From assembly GCA_024103385.1 (NCBI GenBank), contig JAGFIT010000003.1:1-64000 (forward strand): a DNA stretch of 64,000 nucleotides. Reading direction: 5' to 3'. A program made the position numbers and the translations under genes. The notes beneath the pieces are model-generated. The model had not been told where the DNA came from. It worked only from the letters and a program-made list of their open reading frames with translations, and ran no database searches. The DNA comes from Vicingus serpentipes. Its GTDB lineage: Bacteria; Bacteroidota; Bacteroidia; Flavobacteriales_E; Vicingaceae. Below, piece after piece: positions 26,378 to 35,387 of this stretch. The stretch's first letter is position 1. Each line of letters starts with the position of its first letter.

Positions 26378-28789
26378 CTACCCCATTCCCCCTCCATCAA
26401 AATCTTCGTAATCTCTATCTCCACCTCGTTTTTTCTTTTGATTAATACGATAAGTAAAACTTACTCTAAAATAACGAGAACGCCATTGCATTTCTTGCTC
26501 TGAAACAAAGTTATCCCCATAAGAAGTACTTCTTCTTTTTCTGGTGTTAAACATATCTTTCACATTAAAACTTATTGTTCCATTTCCTTTTAACAAGTCA
26601 AAAGAAAATCCTGCATCTAAGGAGTAACGTGCTTTATTACTTCCTTGTGGGGATTGTTGTGGTGCATTGTAATTGAATGAACTTTGTAAGTTTACTTTCT
26701 TTTTAATCGTCCACTTAGAGTTTAATCGGGTAGACCATGCCCATGTATCACTTCCGTACCGAACTCCGTCAAAGCTTCCTTCTATAATTTCTCTGTAAAA
26801 ATTAAAACTCCCTCTTAAATCCCACCACTTTTTTAACTCATATGAACCCGAGAACTCTATACCAAAAGCATTTGTTATTCCTAAATTCACAGGCATTCTT
26901 TGGGTAACACCGTCTCCATCAGAAAAAGTTATCCAATCCATCGTCCCAGTGGTATAACGATAATAAACGCTAGAAAGCAAAGAGGCTTTTCCCCAATACT
27001 TTAAATGTCCTACTTCAAAAGCATCCGTAAATTCAGGCAACAAATTAGGATTTCCTGAAAAAGTACTTCGTGAATCACTAAAACTAAAAAATGGCAACAA
27101 CCACCAATGTCTTGGTCGTTGAATTCTTCTACTATAACTCATCTGTAAAGAGTTTTCTTTTTTTAATTCATACGATAAATGGGCGCTTGGGAAAAAACTT
27201 AAATAAGTTCTATTATTGACTTCGTTAGTTGTTCTTAAGTTAGTTTTCATTTCGGTATATTCTGACCGTACTCCCAACTGGTAAGAGAATTTCTTTACTT
27301 TTTTTCCTAACATCAAATAAGCTGCTGATACATTTTCATTGTATAACATGTCGTTCCTAAATCCAGGAATATATTCCCACGATCCTAATGAATCATCGAG
27401 CTCTTCTACTGCATAATCATCAGTCACTTCCCTTAAGTTGGCTTTTAATCCTGCTTCTATTTTTCCATCTTTTATAGGATGAACATAATCCGTTTGAAAT
27501 AACCAATTGATAGATCCTTCATTATTATATGCACGCTGTTCAATATTATCTTCTAATACATGGTTATTGGTTTGAGAAATAGTAGAGCTTTCATTGTCTT
27601 TATTAGCAGATTGTTGCACATCAAAAGTGAGCAAACGATCTTTCTTTTTAAATGTTTTTCGATAGTTCAATGAAACGTCATGCGACCCCAAATCCTTATC
27701 TTCTATTTCTTGTCTCTTCAACTCTTGAATCAACTCTCCGGTACCATCAAAATCAGTATAGGAAACATTGTTTTCATTGTCTCCATCGCCAACATTATAG
27801 TTTCCTGAAATCGTGAAAGAATTATATTGATTAAGAAACACTTCTGTCCCTAATCTTAGATTATGATTTTTTTCCACCCGATCCATCGTTGTTTTACTGT
27901 CGTATCTAAAACTGGTATCAGGGTATGTAAATTGCTGATTCGATATTCTTGAACCTGGGGATTCTCTATAATTGGTAGCATAACCTGTAAATACGCTAAA
28001 GTTTTTTCTTTTTATGGTGAGGTTAAAACCTCCTCCATAATTACTAGGGTAACCAAAATCAACATTTACAGAACCATTAATGCCTTCTCGTTTATCTTGT
28101 TTTAAAATAATATTGATAATACCTACTTCTCCTTCTGCATCATAACGGGAGGAAGGGTTGGTAATCACTTCTATCTTTTCTATCTGACTGCCTTGTAACT
28201 GTTTTAATGCTTCGGAAGTACTAATTCCTGTCATCCCAGAAGGTTTTCCATTAATTAGGATTCGTACATTTTGACTTCCTCTTAAGCTTACATTTCCATC
28301 CACATCCACAGCAACTGAAGGTACATTGTCCAATATTTCTGTGGCATTAGCACCTTGGTTCGTTATATCTTTATCTACATTAAAAACACGCTTATCTAGA
28401 TCTAATTCCATGAGTTTTCTCTCTTCCACAACTTCAAATTCTTCCAAATTTTTAATGGAAGGCACCATCTTAATTTTATTTAAATCAACATCTTTATCCG
28501 TTATTACAATATTTGAAACTATTTTTTCTTCAAAACTTAAAAAAGAAATTTTTGCATAATAAGTTCCAGATGGTACTTGCATTGAAAATTTTCCATTCAT
28601 TTCGGTAGCCACTCCTTTGGCATAAGAAGAATCTTTCGCATTAAAAACCCCTACGGAAACATAGGGCAATCCTGTTCCTTGATCATCTAACACCTGACCA
28701 AAAAGCGTATATGTTTTTTTTGAGCCTTGTGAAAAAGCATCCAAAAAACATCCTAATAGCACTATAATTAACCAACTATAACTCTTCAT
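26378..28789 (-). CDS. outer-membrane TonB receptor-like protein (OMP_b-brl_3)
   Basis: 803 residues. Signal peptide to about residue 21 (D-A-F-S-Q), a carboxypeptidase-regulatory-like domain (about 27-110), a plug (about 125-230, with I-L-D-N-V-P-S-V, L-R-G-S-Q-N-V and N-P-S-S-R-Y-D-A-E-G), then a barrel of the OMP_b-brl_3 type. The C-terminus is unusual: after the last strand (Y-F-R-V-S-F-T-Y-R-I) comes a hydrophilic basic and glycine-rich tail (K-K-K-R-G-G-D-R-D and D-G-G-G-M-G) instead of a terminal aromatic residue. It may import a metal or peptide; substrate unknown. No SusD neighbour. Confidence 0.88.
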   Translation of the reverse strand: MKSYSWLIIVLLGCFLDAFSQGSKKTYTLFGQVLDDQGTGLPYVSVGVFNAKDSSYAKGVATEMNGKFSMQVPSGTYYAKISFLSFEEKIVSNIVITDKDVDLNKIKMVPSIKNLEEFEVVEERKLMELDLDKRVFNVDKDITNQGANATEILDNVPSVAVDVDGNVSLRGSQNVRILINGKPSGMTGISTSEALKQLQGSQIEKIEVITNPSSRYDAEGEVGIINIILKQDKREGINGSVNVDFGYPSNYGGGFNLTIKRKNFSVFTGYATNYRESPGSRISNQQFTYPDTSFRYDSKTTMDRVEKNHNLRLGTEVFLNQYNSFTISGNYNVGDGDNENNVSYTDFDGTGELIQELKRQEIEDKDLGSHDVSLNYRKTFKKKDRLLTFDVQQSANKDNESSTISQTNNHVLEDNIEQRAYNNEGSINWLFQTDYVHPIKDGKIEAGLKANLREVTDDYAVEELDDSLGSWEYIPGFRNDMLYNENVSAAYLMLGKKVKKFSYQLGVRSEYTEMKTNLRTTNEVNNRTYLSFFPSAHLSYELKKENSLQMSYSRRIQRPRHWWLLPFFSFSDSRSTFSGNPNLLPEFTDAFEVGHLKYWGKASLLSSVYYRYTTGTMDWITFSDGDGVTQRMPVNLGITNAFGIEFSGSYELKKWWDLRGSFNFYREIIEGSFDGVRYGSDTWAWSTRLNSKWTIKKKVNLQSSFNYNAPQQSPQGSNKARYSLDAGFSFDLLKGNGTISFNVKDMFNTRKRRSTSYGDNFVSEQEMQWRSRYFRVSFTYRINQKKKRGGDRDYEDFDGGGMG

Positions 28790-28940
28790 ATCTTTTCTTT
28801 CATATCGTACACGAAAATAAACATCTTCTTAAAATAGAAAACCTTTATTTTTCAGTATATGACTATTTAAAGTATGAAAGGTTTAATTACGTGATTATTG
28901 GTTTTAATAATGTGAATTGAATATATTATTTTCTCTGTTT

Positions 28941-29025
28941 TACACACCCCTTAATCCCCTCTTTTTAGAGGGGAAACAAATTCCATATTAATTCCCTCCT
29001 AAAAAGGAGGGTTAGGGAGGTGTAT
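28941..29025. repeat. composite intergenic palindrome
   Basis: Two hairpins, CCCCTCT/AGAGGGG (28956-28973) and CCCTCCT/AGGAGGG (28994-29011), lie inside outer arms beginning TACACACCCCTTAA and ending GTTAGGGAGGTGTATA, so the whole element can fold as a cruciform. Related copies are at 48103-48161 and 63022-63090. Confidence 0.75.
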
Positions 29026-29102
29026 AGATAGTCTTAAAATATAAGCACTTTCTCATTCAAAAAAGAATATCTTATATCAAATCACATTAACCAAAAAACA
29101 AC

Positions 29103-29110
29103 TAACTTCG
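29103..29110 (+). promoter_or_regulatory. -7 promoter element TAACTTCG (variant)
   Basis: TAnnTTCG variant of the -7 consensus, 24 nt upstream of the TTG start of the GreA/B-like gene. Confidence 0.35.
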
Positions 29111-29133
29111 TTTAACAACCTAAACAAGAACAG

Positions 29134-29592
29134 TTGAAAACCTTAGCAATAAAAATACAACTCCACAAAAAATGTATTGAAATTATCAATCAACGAATTA
29201 TTGATTTAAAAAATATTATACAAGAAGCACAAAACGCTGCAAACAACGAAACTAAAAGTAGTGCTGGCGACAAACACGAAACAGGAAGAACAATGGCGCA
29301 ACTAGAAACTGAAAAACTGACCAGCCAACTTTCTGAAGCACTAAAATTAGAACAACATATTACTCAAATCAACCCTAAAGTTCAACACCAAAAAGTAGCA
29401 TTAGGAAGTTTAGTGATTACAAACAATGGCAATTTTTACATTGCAGTAAGTTTAGGAAAAATAGAAATTGATGGAATATCTTATTTTGCTATTTCTACTG
29501 TTTCGCCAATTGGGAAACTACTAATTGGATTAAAAGCGAATGATGCTTTTTCTTTTAATGGAAAAAATTATGTGATTGAAAGAATTAAATAA
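29134..29592 (+). CDS. GreA/GreB-like protein
   Basis: 152 residues. The N-terminal half (about 1-75) is a helical, Glu/Lys/Gln-rich coiled coil. The C-terminal half (about 85-152) is a beta domain with G-S-L-V-I-T-N-N-G-N-F-Y-I-A and S-P-I-G-K-L-L-I-G, like the FKBP-like C-domain of transcript-cleavage factors GreA/GreB. The family is common in Bacteroidota and sometimes mislabelled 3-oxoacyl-ACP synthase. It probably acts at the RNA polymerase secondary channel, but the acidic tip residues of GreA cannot be confirmed. The start is TTG 29134 with no ATG in frame nearby. Transcription probably begins just downstream of 29110. Confidence 0.72.
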   Translation: MKTLAIKIQLHKKCIEIINQRIIDLKNIIQEAQNAANNETKSSAGDKHETGRTMAQLETEKLTSQLSEALKLEQHITQINPKVQHQKVALGSLVITNNGNFYIAVSLGKIEIDGISYFAISTVSPIGKLLIGLKANDAFSFNGKNYVIERIK

Positions 29593-29652
29593 TCTCATAT
29601 AAAAAACTACATCATTTTTTCTACTATTTATTTTCCCTATTATTGTATCAAA

Positions 29653-31764
29653 ATGATGCGAGTTTATTCCAATATTATTCTGAGCTGCATACTTTTCATC
29701 AGTTGCTCTATTTCAGCACAACATGAAAAAACTGATTACCCTACCTATGCAGAGCAAGCTTTTGTTATCACTCAATTGGCTGAAAAACACCATATAGCTC
29801 CTAGAAAAGTTGATGATGAATTCTCTAAAAAAATATACATTTCCATTATCAATAACCTCGACCCTTACAAATTATATTTTACCCAAACAGATATTAATAA
29901 ATTAAATGATTTCGAAGATAAAATTGATGATGAAATAAAGTCAAAATCTACCCTTTTTCTGCAACAAGTGATTACTCTATACCAAAAAAGATTAAAATAT
30001 GGAGATAGTTTAGTCAACTCCATACTTTCCCATCCTTTAAATTTTTCTGTTTCATCAGCTATTGTCTTTGATAAAAAATCAACTTCAAAATACGCTAACA
30101 ACCTAACTGAAATAAATAAACGATGGACAAGATGGCTAAAGTACCTCACTTTAGAAACCATGTCAAAAAATCACGCCACAAAAGAAGAAAAAAACTTATT
30201 AAGTAAAGCCAGTTTATTGAAATATGAAGAAGAAAGCAGAACTAAAATTAATGCAAAATACAACAACTTCCATTCTTCTCTCATAGAGGATTACAATACG
30301 TATGAAAATTATATTGCTGAAATGTATTTAAATTCTATTGCAACGGAGTTTGATCCTCACAGCATGTATTTTTCTGCAGAAACAAAAAATTATTTTTTAG
30401 GTCATCTTTCTAGAGAGGATAAATCTTTTGGTTTTGAATTTGAAGAAAATATACTTGGGGAATTATTAGTCGTAAGGCTTGTGCCTGGAGGGCCTGCTTG
30501 GAAATCTAATCAATTAAATAAAGGAGATATCTTATTAGGTATCAAATGGGATGAAGCAGAATGGATGGATCTCTCATTCGTAAATACTGATGAACTGGAA
30601 AATTTAATTTCATTTAACCCTGATGAGGCTCTTCTTAAAGTAAGAAAAATTAATGGAGAAACGATAATTATCCCTTTAGTAAAAGAAATCATTAGGGCTG
30701 ATGAAAACATTATTAAAAGCTTTGTCTTAAAAAATGAAAAAGCTATTGGATATATTTCCTTACCTGGTTTTTATACTGAATTTGAAAGTGAAAATCAGCT
30801 TGGTTGTGCTAATGATATTGCTAAAGCTATCGTTAAAATGAAAAAAGAAAATATTGACGGATTGATTATTGATCTTCGAGGTAATGGAGGAGGTTCACTT
30901 AAAGAAGCTATAGAATTAGCAGGCATATTTATCGATTTTGGTCCACTAACAATTATGAAATCTAAAAATAGTGAGCCTATAACTATTAAAGATTTTAATC
31001 GTGGATCAATATACAACGATCCTTTGCTAATACTTGTAAATAGCCAAAGTGCCTCTGCTTCAGAATTATTTTCAGCTACTATGCAAGACTACCAAAGAGC
31101 TTTAATTGTAGGTTCTCCTACTTTTGGTAAATCTACTGGGCAAGATATTTTGCCCTTAACATTATCTACTACCAATGATAATAAAAACAACCCCTCCTCA
31201 GGATATCTTAAATTAACTTTAAGTATGTTCTATCGATTGAACTGTATAAGTTATCAAAAAATAGGGGTTATTCCCGATATATTTTTACCTTATTTATTTC
31301 ATAATGAAGGCGACCGAGAAAAGGATTACCCTTCTGCACTTTCTTCCGATAGTATTTCAAAAAAAATTTATATGCCTGAAATAAAACAACTTCCTTATCG
31401 AGAGCTAGAAATAGCTAGTGAAAATAGGATAAATACTGATTCTATTTTTACCAAAATAAAAGCAATAAATCAGTCAGAAAAAATAAATAATAAAGATAGC
31501 TTGAAGATATCATTAAAAATAGATGAATTTATTGCATACAAAAATCAGTTGTCTTCGAATACTTCTGATATTCTCAAGGACATTGACAGCAGAGTAACTT
31601 CCCGCTACACTATTGATGAAGTCACTTATGATAATGATCTGTTAAAAACGGATAAGTACACTAAAGAGATTAATAAAATTACCATTGAACAATTAAATAA
31701 AGATATTTACTTAGAAGAAGCTTATAATATTTTATTAGATTTAATAAAAATTAAAAATAATTAA
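29653..31764 (+). CDS. Prc/CtpA-type carboxy-terminal processing protease (S41)
   Basis: 703 residues with a Sec signal (about 1-23; S-C-S-I-S-A-Q, also readable as a poor lipobox). A helical N-terminal domain of the tail-specific protease type is followed by a PDZ domain (about 255-345, with G-F-E-F-E and V-P-G-G-P-A). The S41 catalytic core has S-A-S-A-S-E with Ser468 and F-G-K-S-T-G with Lys493; the 25-residue spacing equals the Ser/Lys dyad of E. coli Prc. It degrades or trims envelope proteins by their C-termini. The next gene follows after 9 nt and encodes another secreted protein, so the two are likely cotranscribed. Confidence 0.9.
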   Translation: MMRVYSNIILSCILFISCSISAQHEKTDYPTYAEQAFVITQLAEKHHIAPRKVDDEFSKKIYISIINNLDPYKLYFTQTDINKLNDFEDKIDDEIKSKSTLFLQQVITLYQKRLKYGDSLVNSILSHPLNFSVSSAIVFDKKSTSKYANNLTEINKRWTRWLKYLTLETMSKNHATKEEKNLLSKASLLKYEEESRTKINAKYNNFHSSLIEDYNTYENYIAEMYLNSIATEFDPHSMYFSAETKNYFLGHLSREDKSFGFEFEENILGELLVVRLVPGGPAWKSNQLNKGDILLGIKWDEAEWMDLSFVNTDELENLISFNPDEALLKVRKINGETIIIPLVKEIIRADENIIKSFVLKNEKAIGYISLPGFYTEFESENQLGCANDIAKAIVKMKKENIDGLIIDLRGNGGGSLKEAIELAGIFIDFGPLTIMKSKNSEPITIKDFNRGSIYNDPLLILVNSQSASASELFSATMQDYQRALIVGSPTFGKSTGQDILPLTLSTTNDNKNNPSSGYLKLTLSMFYRLNCISYQKIGVIPDIFLPYLFHNEGDREKDYPSALSSDSISKKIYMPEIKQLPYRELEIASENRINTDSIFTKIKAINQSEKINNKDSLKISLKIDEFIAYKNQLSSNTSDILKDIDSRVTSRYTIDEVTYDNDLLKTDKYTKEINKITIEQLNKDIYLEEAYNILLDLIKIKNN

Positions 31765-31773
31765 CCTAAACAT

Positions 31774-32805
31774 ATGAAAACAACATTTTTAACATTAACT
31801 ACATTATTTATTTCAACAACATTATTCTGTCAATCATTTAACTCTCCTGTAGAATATATGAATTATATGAGTGATAAATATAAAATCATCAATAAGGATA
31901 CTTGGGACTATACTTCAGCAGTTGCTCATGGGAAGAGTGCTAGAAAAGTAGAAAAAAGAAGAAATGAATTACTCAAAACAATAGATCAATCCAAAAAATC
32001 TATTCAAAAAATTAAAGGATATAATGGAGAAAATGAGTTAAGAGATTCTGTTGTATCCTTTCTTGAGATTAATTACAACGTCATTAATTATGATTACGAA
32101 AAAATTGTCGACATGGAAGCTATTGCAGAACAATCATATGATGCCATGGAAGCATACATTATGGCTCAAGATAAAGCGGGTGAAAAATTAAGAATGGCTA
32201 ATGATATGCTCCAACTTCAGCAAAATCAATATGCAACAAGCCATAATATTTTAATTGATGGTGAATTAGATAAAATTTCTAAAAATTTAAAAGCCGCTAA
32301 TGAAGTATTTGATTATTACCATGAAGTGTATTTGATTTTCTTTAAATCTTACAAACAAGAAGCTTATCTACTAGATGCTATTCAACGTGCTGATGTTAAT
32401 AGTATGGAACAAAATAGCAATGCACTTTTAAGCGCTTCCGAAGAAGGTATTGAAAAATTAAAAGAAATTAAAAGCTTTAGAGGTGATGCATCCATTAAAA
32501 CGAGTGCCTTGGATATGCTCAATTTTTACAAGAAAGAATCTGAAGAAGATATGAATACTATTACTGATTTCTATCTAAAAACTGAAAATTTCAACAAAGT
32601 TAAAGCTGCTTTTGAAGCTAAAAAAGAATCTAATAGAACACAACAAGATGTTGATGAATTTAACAAAGCTGTTAATGACATTAATAGTGCTTCTGAAAGC
32701 TATAACAAGAAAAACAACACATTATTTCAGAAAAGAAGTGAGTTATTGAATAAATGGAACAACTCTGTAAGTTCGTTCTTAGATAGACATGTTGCTAAAA
32801 AATAA
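31774..32805 (+). CDS. secreted helical protein, LIC11966-like
   Basis: 343 residues: a signal peptide (about 1-20, T-L-F-C-Q) and an almost entirely helical, Lys/Glu/Asn-rich mature part. It resembles the LIC11966 family surface proteins first noted in Leptospira and seen in Bacteroidota; this is from overall pattern and I am not certain. No catalytic motif is present. It lies 9 nt after the Prc-type protease gene and is probably cotranscribed with it. It could be a substrate or adaptor of that protease, which is inference. The stop codon overlaps a strong bidirectional terminator. Confidence 0.65.
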   Translation: MKTTFLTLTTLFISTTLFCQSFNSPVEYMNYMSDKYKIINKDTWDYTSAVAHGKSARKVEKRRNELLKTIDQSKKSIQKIKGYNGENELRDSVVSFLEINYNVINYDYEKIVDMEAIAEQSYDAMEAYIMAQDKAGEKLRMANDMLQLQQNQYATSHNILIDGELDKISKNLKAANEVFDYYHEVYLIFFKSYKQEAYLLDAIQRADVNSMEQNSNALLSASEEGIEKLKEIKSFRGDASIKTSALDMLNFYKKESEEDMNTITDFYLKTENFNKVKAAFEAKKESNRTQQDVDEFNKAVNDINSASESYNKKNNTLFQKRSELLNKWNNSVSSFLDRHVAKK

Positions 32806-32846
32806 ATCACAAAAAAGGAGGATTAAATCCTCCTTTTTTGTGATTT
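32804..32846. terminator. bidirectional terminator
   Basis: A 19-bp perfect inverted repeat, AAATCACAAAAAAGGAGGA (32804-32822) and its complement at 32828-32846, with a 5-nt loop. It has T-rich right arms in both directions and lies between two convergent genes, so it serves both. It starts inside the stop codon of the LIC11966-like gene. Confidence 0.92.
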
Positions 32847-32863
32847 ATCTAGAAACCATTTCT

Positions 32864-33580
32864 TTACTCCCCTTCATCCATGGTGTGATACACATTTTGT
32901 ACATCATCATCTTCTTCAATTTTTTCTAATAATTTATCAACATCGGCACGTTGCTCTTCATTTAACACTTTTGTTACTTGTGGTATTCGCTCAAATCCTG
33001 AAGAAATAATTTCAATACCAGCATCTTCAAAATATTTTTGGATAGCTCCAAAACTTTCGAAAGGGGCATAAACGATAATTCCGTCATCATCAACAAACAC
33101 TTCTTCCGCACCAAAGTCAATTAATTCTAATTCTAACTCTTCCACATCTCTACCATCATTTGTAATTTTAAAATTACAAGTGTGATCAAACATAAATTCT
33201 ACCGATCCTGCTGTTCCTAAATTTCCGTCACATTTATTAAAGTAACTTCTAATATTAGCTACTGTTCTGTTATTATTGTCAGTAGCTGTTTCTACCAAAA
33301 TAGCTATTCCATGCGGAGCATACCCTTCAAAAATTACTTCCTTATAGTTACTAGTATCTTTATCTTTTGCTTTCTTTATGGCACGCTCTACATTGTCTTT
33401 AGGCATATTTACCGCCTTTGCATTTTGCATTACAGCACGTAACCTTGAATTACTTTCTGGATCTGGACCACCTTCTTTAATGGCCATTACAATGTCTTTA
33501 CCGATTCTGGTAAACGTTTTAGACATTTTACCCCAACGCTTTAATTTTCTAGCTTTTCTAAATTCAAATGCTCTTCCCAT
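32864..33580 (-). CDS. yebC: YebC/PmpR-family regulator
   Basis: 238 residues, standard length. It starts M-G-R-A-F-E-F-R-K-A-R-K and has the family's G-G-P-D-P-E-S-N-S-R-L and N-M-P-K-D-N-V-E-R-A-I motifs in the first 75 residues, then the acidic C-terminal domains. Family members bind DNA and regulate transcription; recent work also links YebC to translation of polyproline stretches. It follows the sugar-nucleotide operon by 6 nt and may be read through from it. It ends at the shared terminator. Confidence 0.93.
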   Translation of the reverse strand: MGRAFEFRKARKLKRWGKMSKTFTRIGKDIVMAIKEGGPDPESNSRLRAVMQNAKAVNMPKDNVERAIKKAKDKDTSNYKEVIFEGYAPHGIAILVETATDNNNRTVANIRSYFNKCDGNLGTAGSVEFMFDHTCNFKITNDGRDVEELELELIDFGAEEVFVDDDGIIVYAPFESFGAIQKYFEDAGIEIISSGFERIPQVTKVLNEEQRADVDKLLEKIEEDDDVQNVYHTMDEGE

Positions 33581-33586
33581 TCTATT

Positions 33587-34333
33587 TTATAATTTCTTAT
33601 TTAATAAATTTTCTTGATTTACCAATTGGTGTAGATGCTTCAACTTTAAATTATCCTCAAATTGTAATAAATGTTCTATCCGATGACAATCAGTTCCTAT
33701 TCCATCAATTAAATTAGCCTCCACCATCTTTTCTGCTACTTTTTTTGTTTCAGGAGAATAGTGTCCTGTTAATGAAAGTAAATTCAATTGCAATAAAACT
33801 CCTCTTGTTTTTAGTTCTTCATACTTCTCAAAGTCGCGATACCAATAGCTGTATCTTTCTGGATGAGCCAAAATAGGCTTATATCCCGCCATTTGAAGAT
33901 CAAAAATAATTTCTTGTAAATTAGGTGGCTCACTCATAAAGGGCAATTCAAACAATACATAATTGTCTCCAAACGTCAGTATCTTCTTATCCTTTATTAA
34001 CTTAGATAATCCATCATCTAAATTGTATTCTGCAGCTGCAAAAAACTCAATATTGATATTTTGTTTTACTAACTCCTCTCTTACCTCATCCAATCCTTTT
34101 AATATTTTATCAGGCGTATTTTGATAATAATCACACATCATGTGAGGGGTAGTAATAATTTTTTGATAGCCCATCTCTTTAAACTTCTGTATCATAACAA
34201 TGGTGCTCTCCATATCTGGGGATCCATCATCAATTCCAGGTATTAAATGAGAATGAAAGTCTACTCCTACCATAGATAAATCAGCAGGAGGCATGTTTGG
34301 TTCTCTTTTAAATATGCTACTAAAGAAACTCAA
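33587..34333 (-). CDS. CpsB/YwqE-type tyrosine phosphatase (PHP domain)
   Basis: About 248 residues. Metal ligands of the PHP fold are present: D-F-H-S-H-L-I-P-G-I-D-D-G near the N-terminus, T-T-P-H-M-M, A-H-P-E-R-Y and G-T-D-C-H-R. Family members (CpsB, YwqE) are manganese-dependent phosphotyrosine phosphatases that dephosphorylate the polysaccharide co-polymerase kinase and so control capsule length. The start is uncertain. I prefer TTG 34333 (giving M-S-F-F-S-S-I-F); an upstream TTG at 34381 would run through an inverted repeat (GAGGTTTGAA at 34339-34348 with TTCAAACCTC at 34370-34379). It is the last enzyme of the nucleotide-sugar operon, but no kinase is in the window. Confidence 0.85.
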   Translation of the reverse strand: MSFFSSIFKREPNMPPADLSMVGVDFHSHLIPGIDDGSPDMESTIVMIQKFKEMGYQKIITTPHMMCDYYQNTPDKILKGLDEVREELVKQNINIEFFAAAEYNLDDGLSKLIKDKKILTFGDNYVLFELPFMSEPPNLQEIIFDLQMAGYKPILAHPERYSYWYRDFEKYEELKTRGVLLQLNLLSLTGHYSPETKKVAEKMVEANLIDGIGTDCHRIEHLLQFEDNLKLKHLHQLVNQENLLNKKL

Positions 34334-34397
34334 TGTTCGAGGTTTGAAGTTTGAGGTTAACTTTTGAAGTTCAAACCTCAAATTATTTAACTAATCG

Positions 34398-35387
34398 CTA
34401 ATTTACAAATTCTTTTTTGAACCAATCTATGGTAACTTTCAGTCCCTCATTAATTCCAATTTCAGGATTGTAATGAATTAGTTCTTGCGCTAAAGAAATA
34501 TCCGCTAAAGAATCTCTTACATCCCCTGCTCGTTCTTCCCGATAAATAGGTTGAACATCATTACCCACTACATTTTTGATGGCATTAAACAACTCATTAA
34601 TGGTAATTCTACCTCCACAAGCTATATTGATTATTTTTCCTTTTACTTCTTTTTCTGAAAATAAGGCTTTAATGTTTGCTTGTACGGCATTCTCTACAAA
34701 AGTAAAATCCCTACTTTGTTCTCCATCGCCATTAATAAAAGGAGATTTATTTTTTAATACTGCATCCATAAACAACGGAATAGCAGCTGCATAAGGACCA
34801 GAAGGGTTTTGTTTAGGTCCAAAAATATTAAAATACCTCAATCCTATCACATCTAAACCATACACATCAGCAAACACTTGTGCATATAATTCTTTAGTCC
34901 GTTTACTTACCGCATAAGGAGATAGTGGGTTTCCTATCCTGCTTTCCACCTTTGGCAACTCTTTACTATCTCCAAATACCGAAGATGAACTTGCAAATAC
35001 AATTCGTTTTACATTAGAGTCTTTAGCTGCTGTAAGCACATTTAAAAATCCTGTAGCATTTGCTAAATGAGTAGCTAATGGGTTTTCTATAGAACGAGGG
35101 ACAGAACCCAATGCTGCTTGATGCGAAATATAATCCACTCCTTCAATTGCTCTTTTGCACGTTTCAAAATCTGTAATGTCGCCTTCTATAAATTCAAAGT
35201 TCGGTTGATCAAAAAAACGAACTATATTTTTTTTGTATCCATTAGATAAATTATCTAGAACAATCACTTTCCCTGCGTTATACCTCATTAGATATTCCAC
35301 AATGTTAGAGCCTATAAAACCAGCTCCACCTGTAATCAGAAAAGTACTTTTTGAAATATCTATCGTGTGAAAAGGATTATTGTACAT
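34398..35387 (-). CDS. NAD-dependent UDP-sugar 4-epimerase (WbpP/TviC-like)
   Basis: 329 residues, extended SDR. The NAD motif G-G-A-G-F-I-G is at 20-26, catalytic S-S-S at 133-135, and Y-x-x-x-K at 158-162 (Y-A-V-S-K). The first 15 residues before the Rossmann fold and the G-S-V-P-R-S-I-E-N-P segment match WbpP/TviC, which interconvert UDP-GlcNAc and UDP-GalNAc (or the acids). It abuts rfbB with no gap. With the WbpO/TviB-like dehydrogenase two genes upstream, it could yield UDP-GalNAcA, but UDP-glucose/GalA epimerase activity is not excluded. Confidence 0.85.
   Translation of the reverse strand: MYNNPFHTIDISKSTFLITGGAGFIGSNIVEYLMRYNAGKVIVLDNLSNGYKKNIVRFFDQPNFEFIEGDITDFETCKRAIEGVDYISHQAALGSVPRSIENPLATHLANATGFLNVLTAAKDSNVKRIVFASSSSVFGDSKELPKVESRIGNPLSPYAVSKRTKELYAQVFADVYGLDVIGLRYFNIFGPKQNPSGPYAAAIPLFMDAVLKNKSPFINGDGEQSRDFTFVENAVQANIKALFSEKEVKGKIINIACGGRITINELFNAIKNVVGNDVQPIYREERAGDVRDSLADISLAQELIHYNPEIGINEGLKVTIDWFKKEFVN

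Larger units (their letters stand above)
28790..29133. other. 344-nt intergenic region
   Basis: No gene is seen. It separates the divergent receptor gene and GreA/B-like gene. It holds a composite palindrome at about 28941-29025 and a possible TAACTTCG promoter element at 29103-29110. Confidence 0.6.
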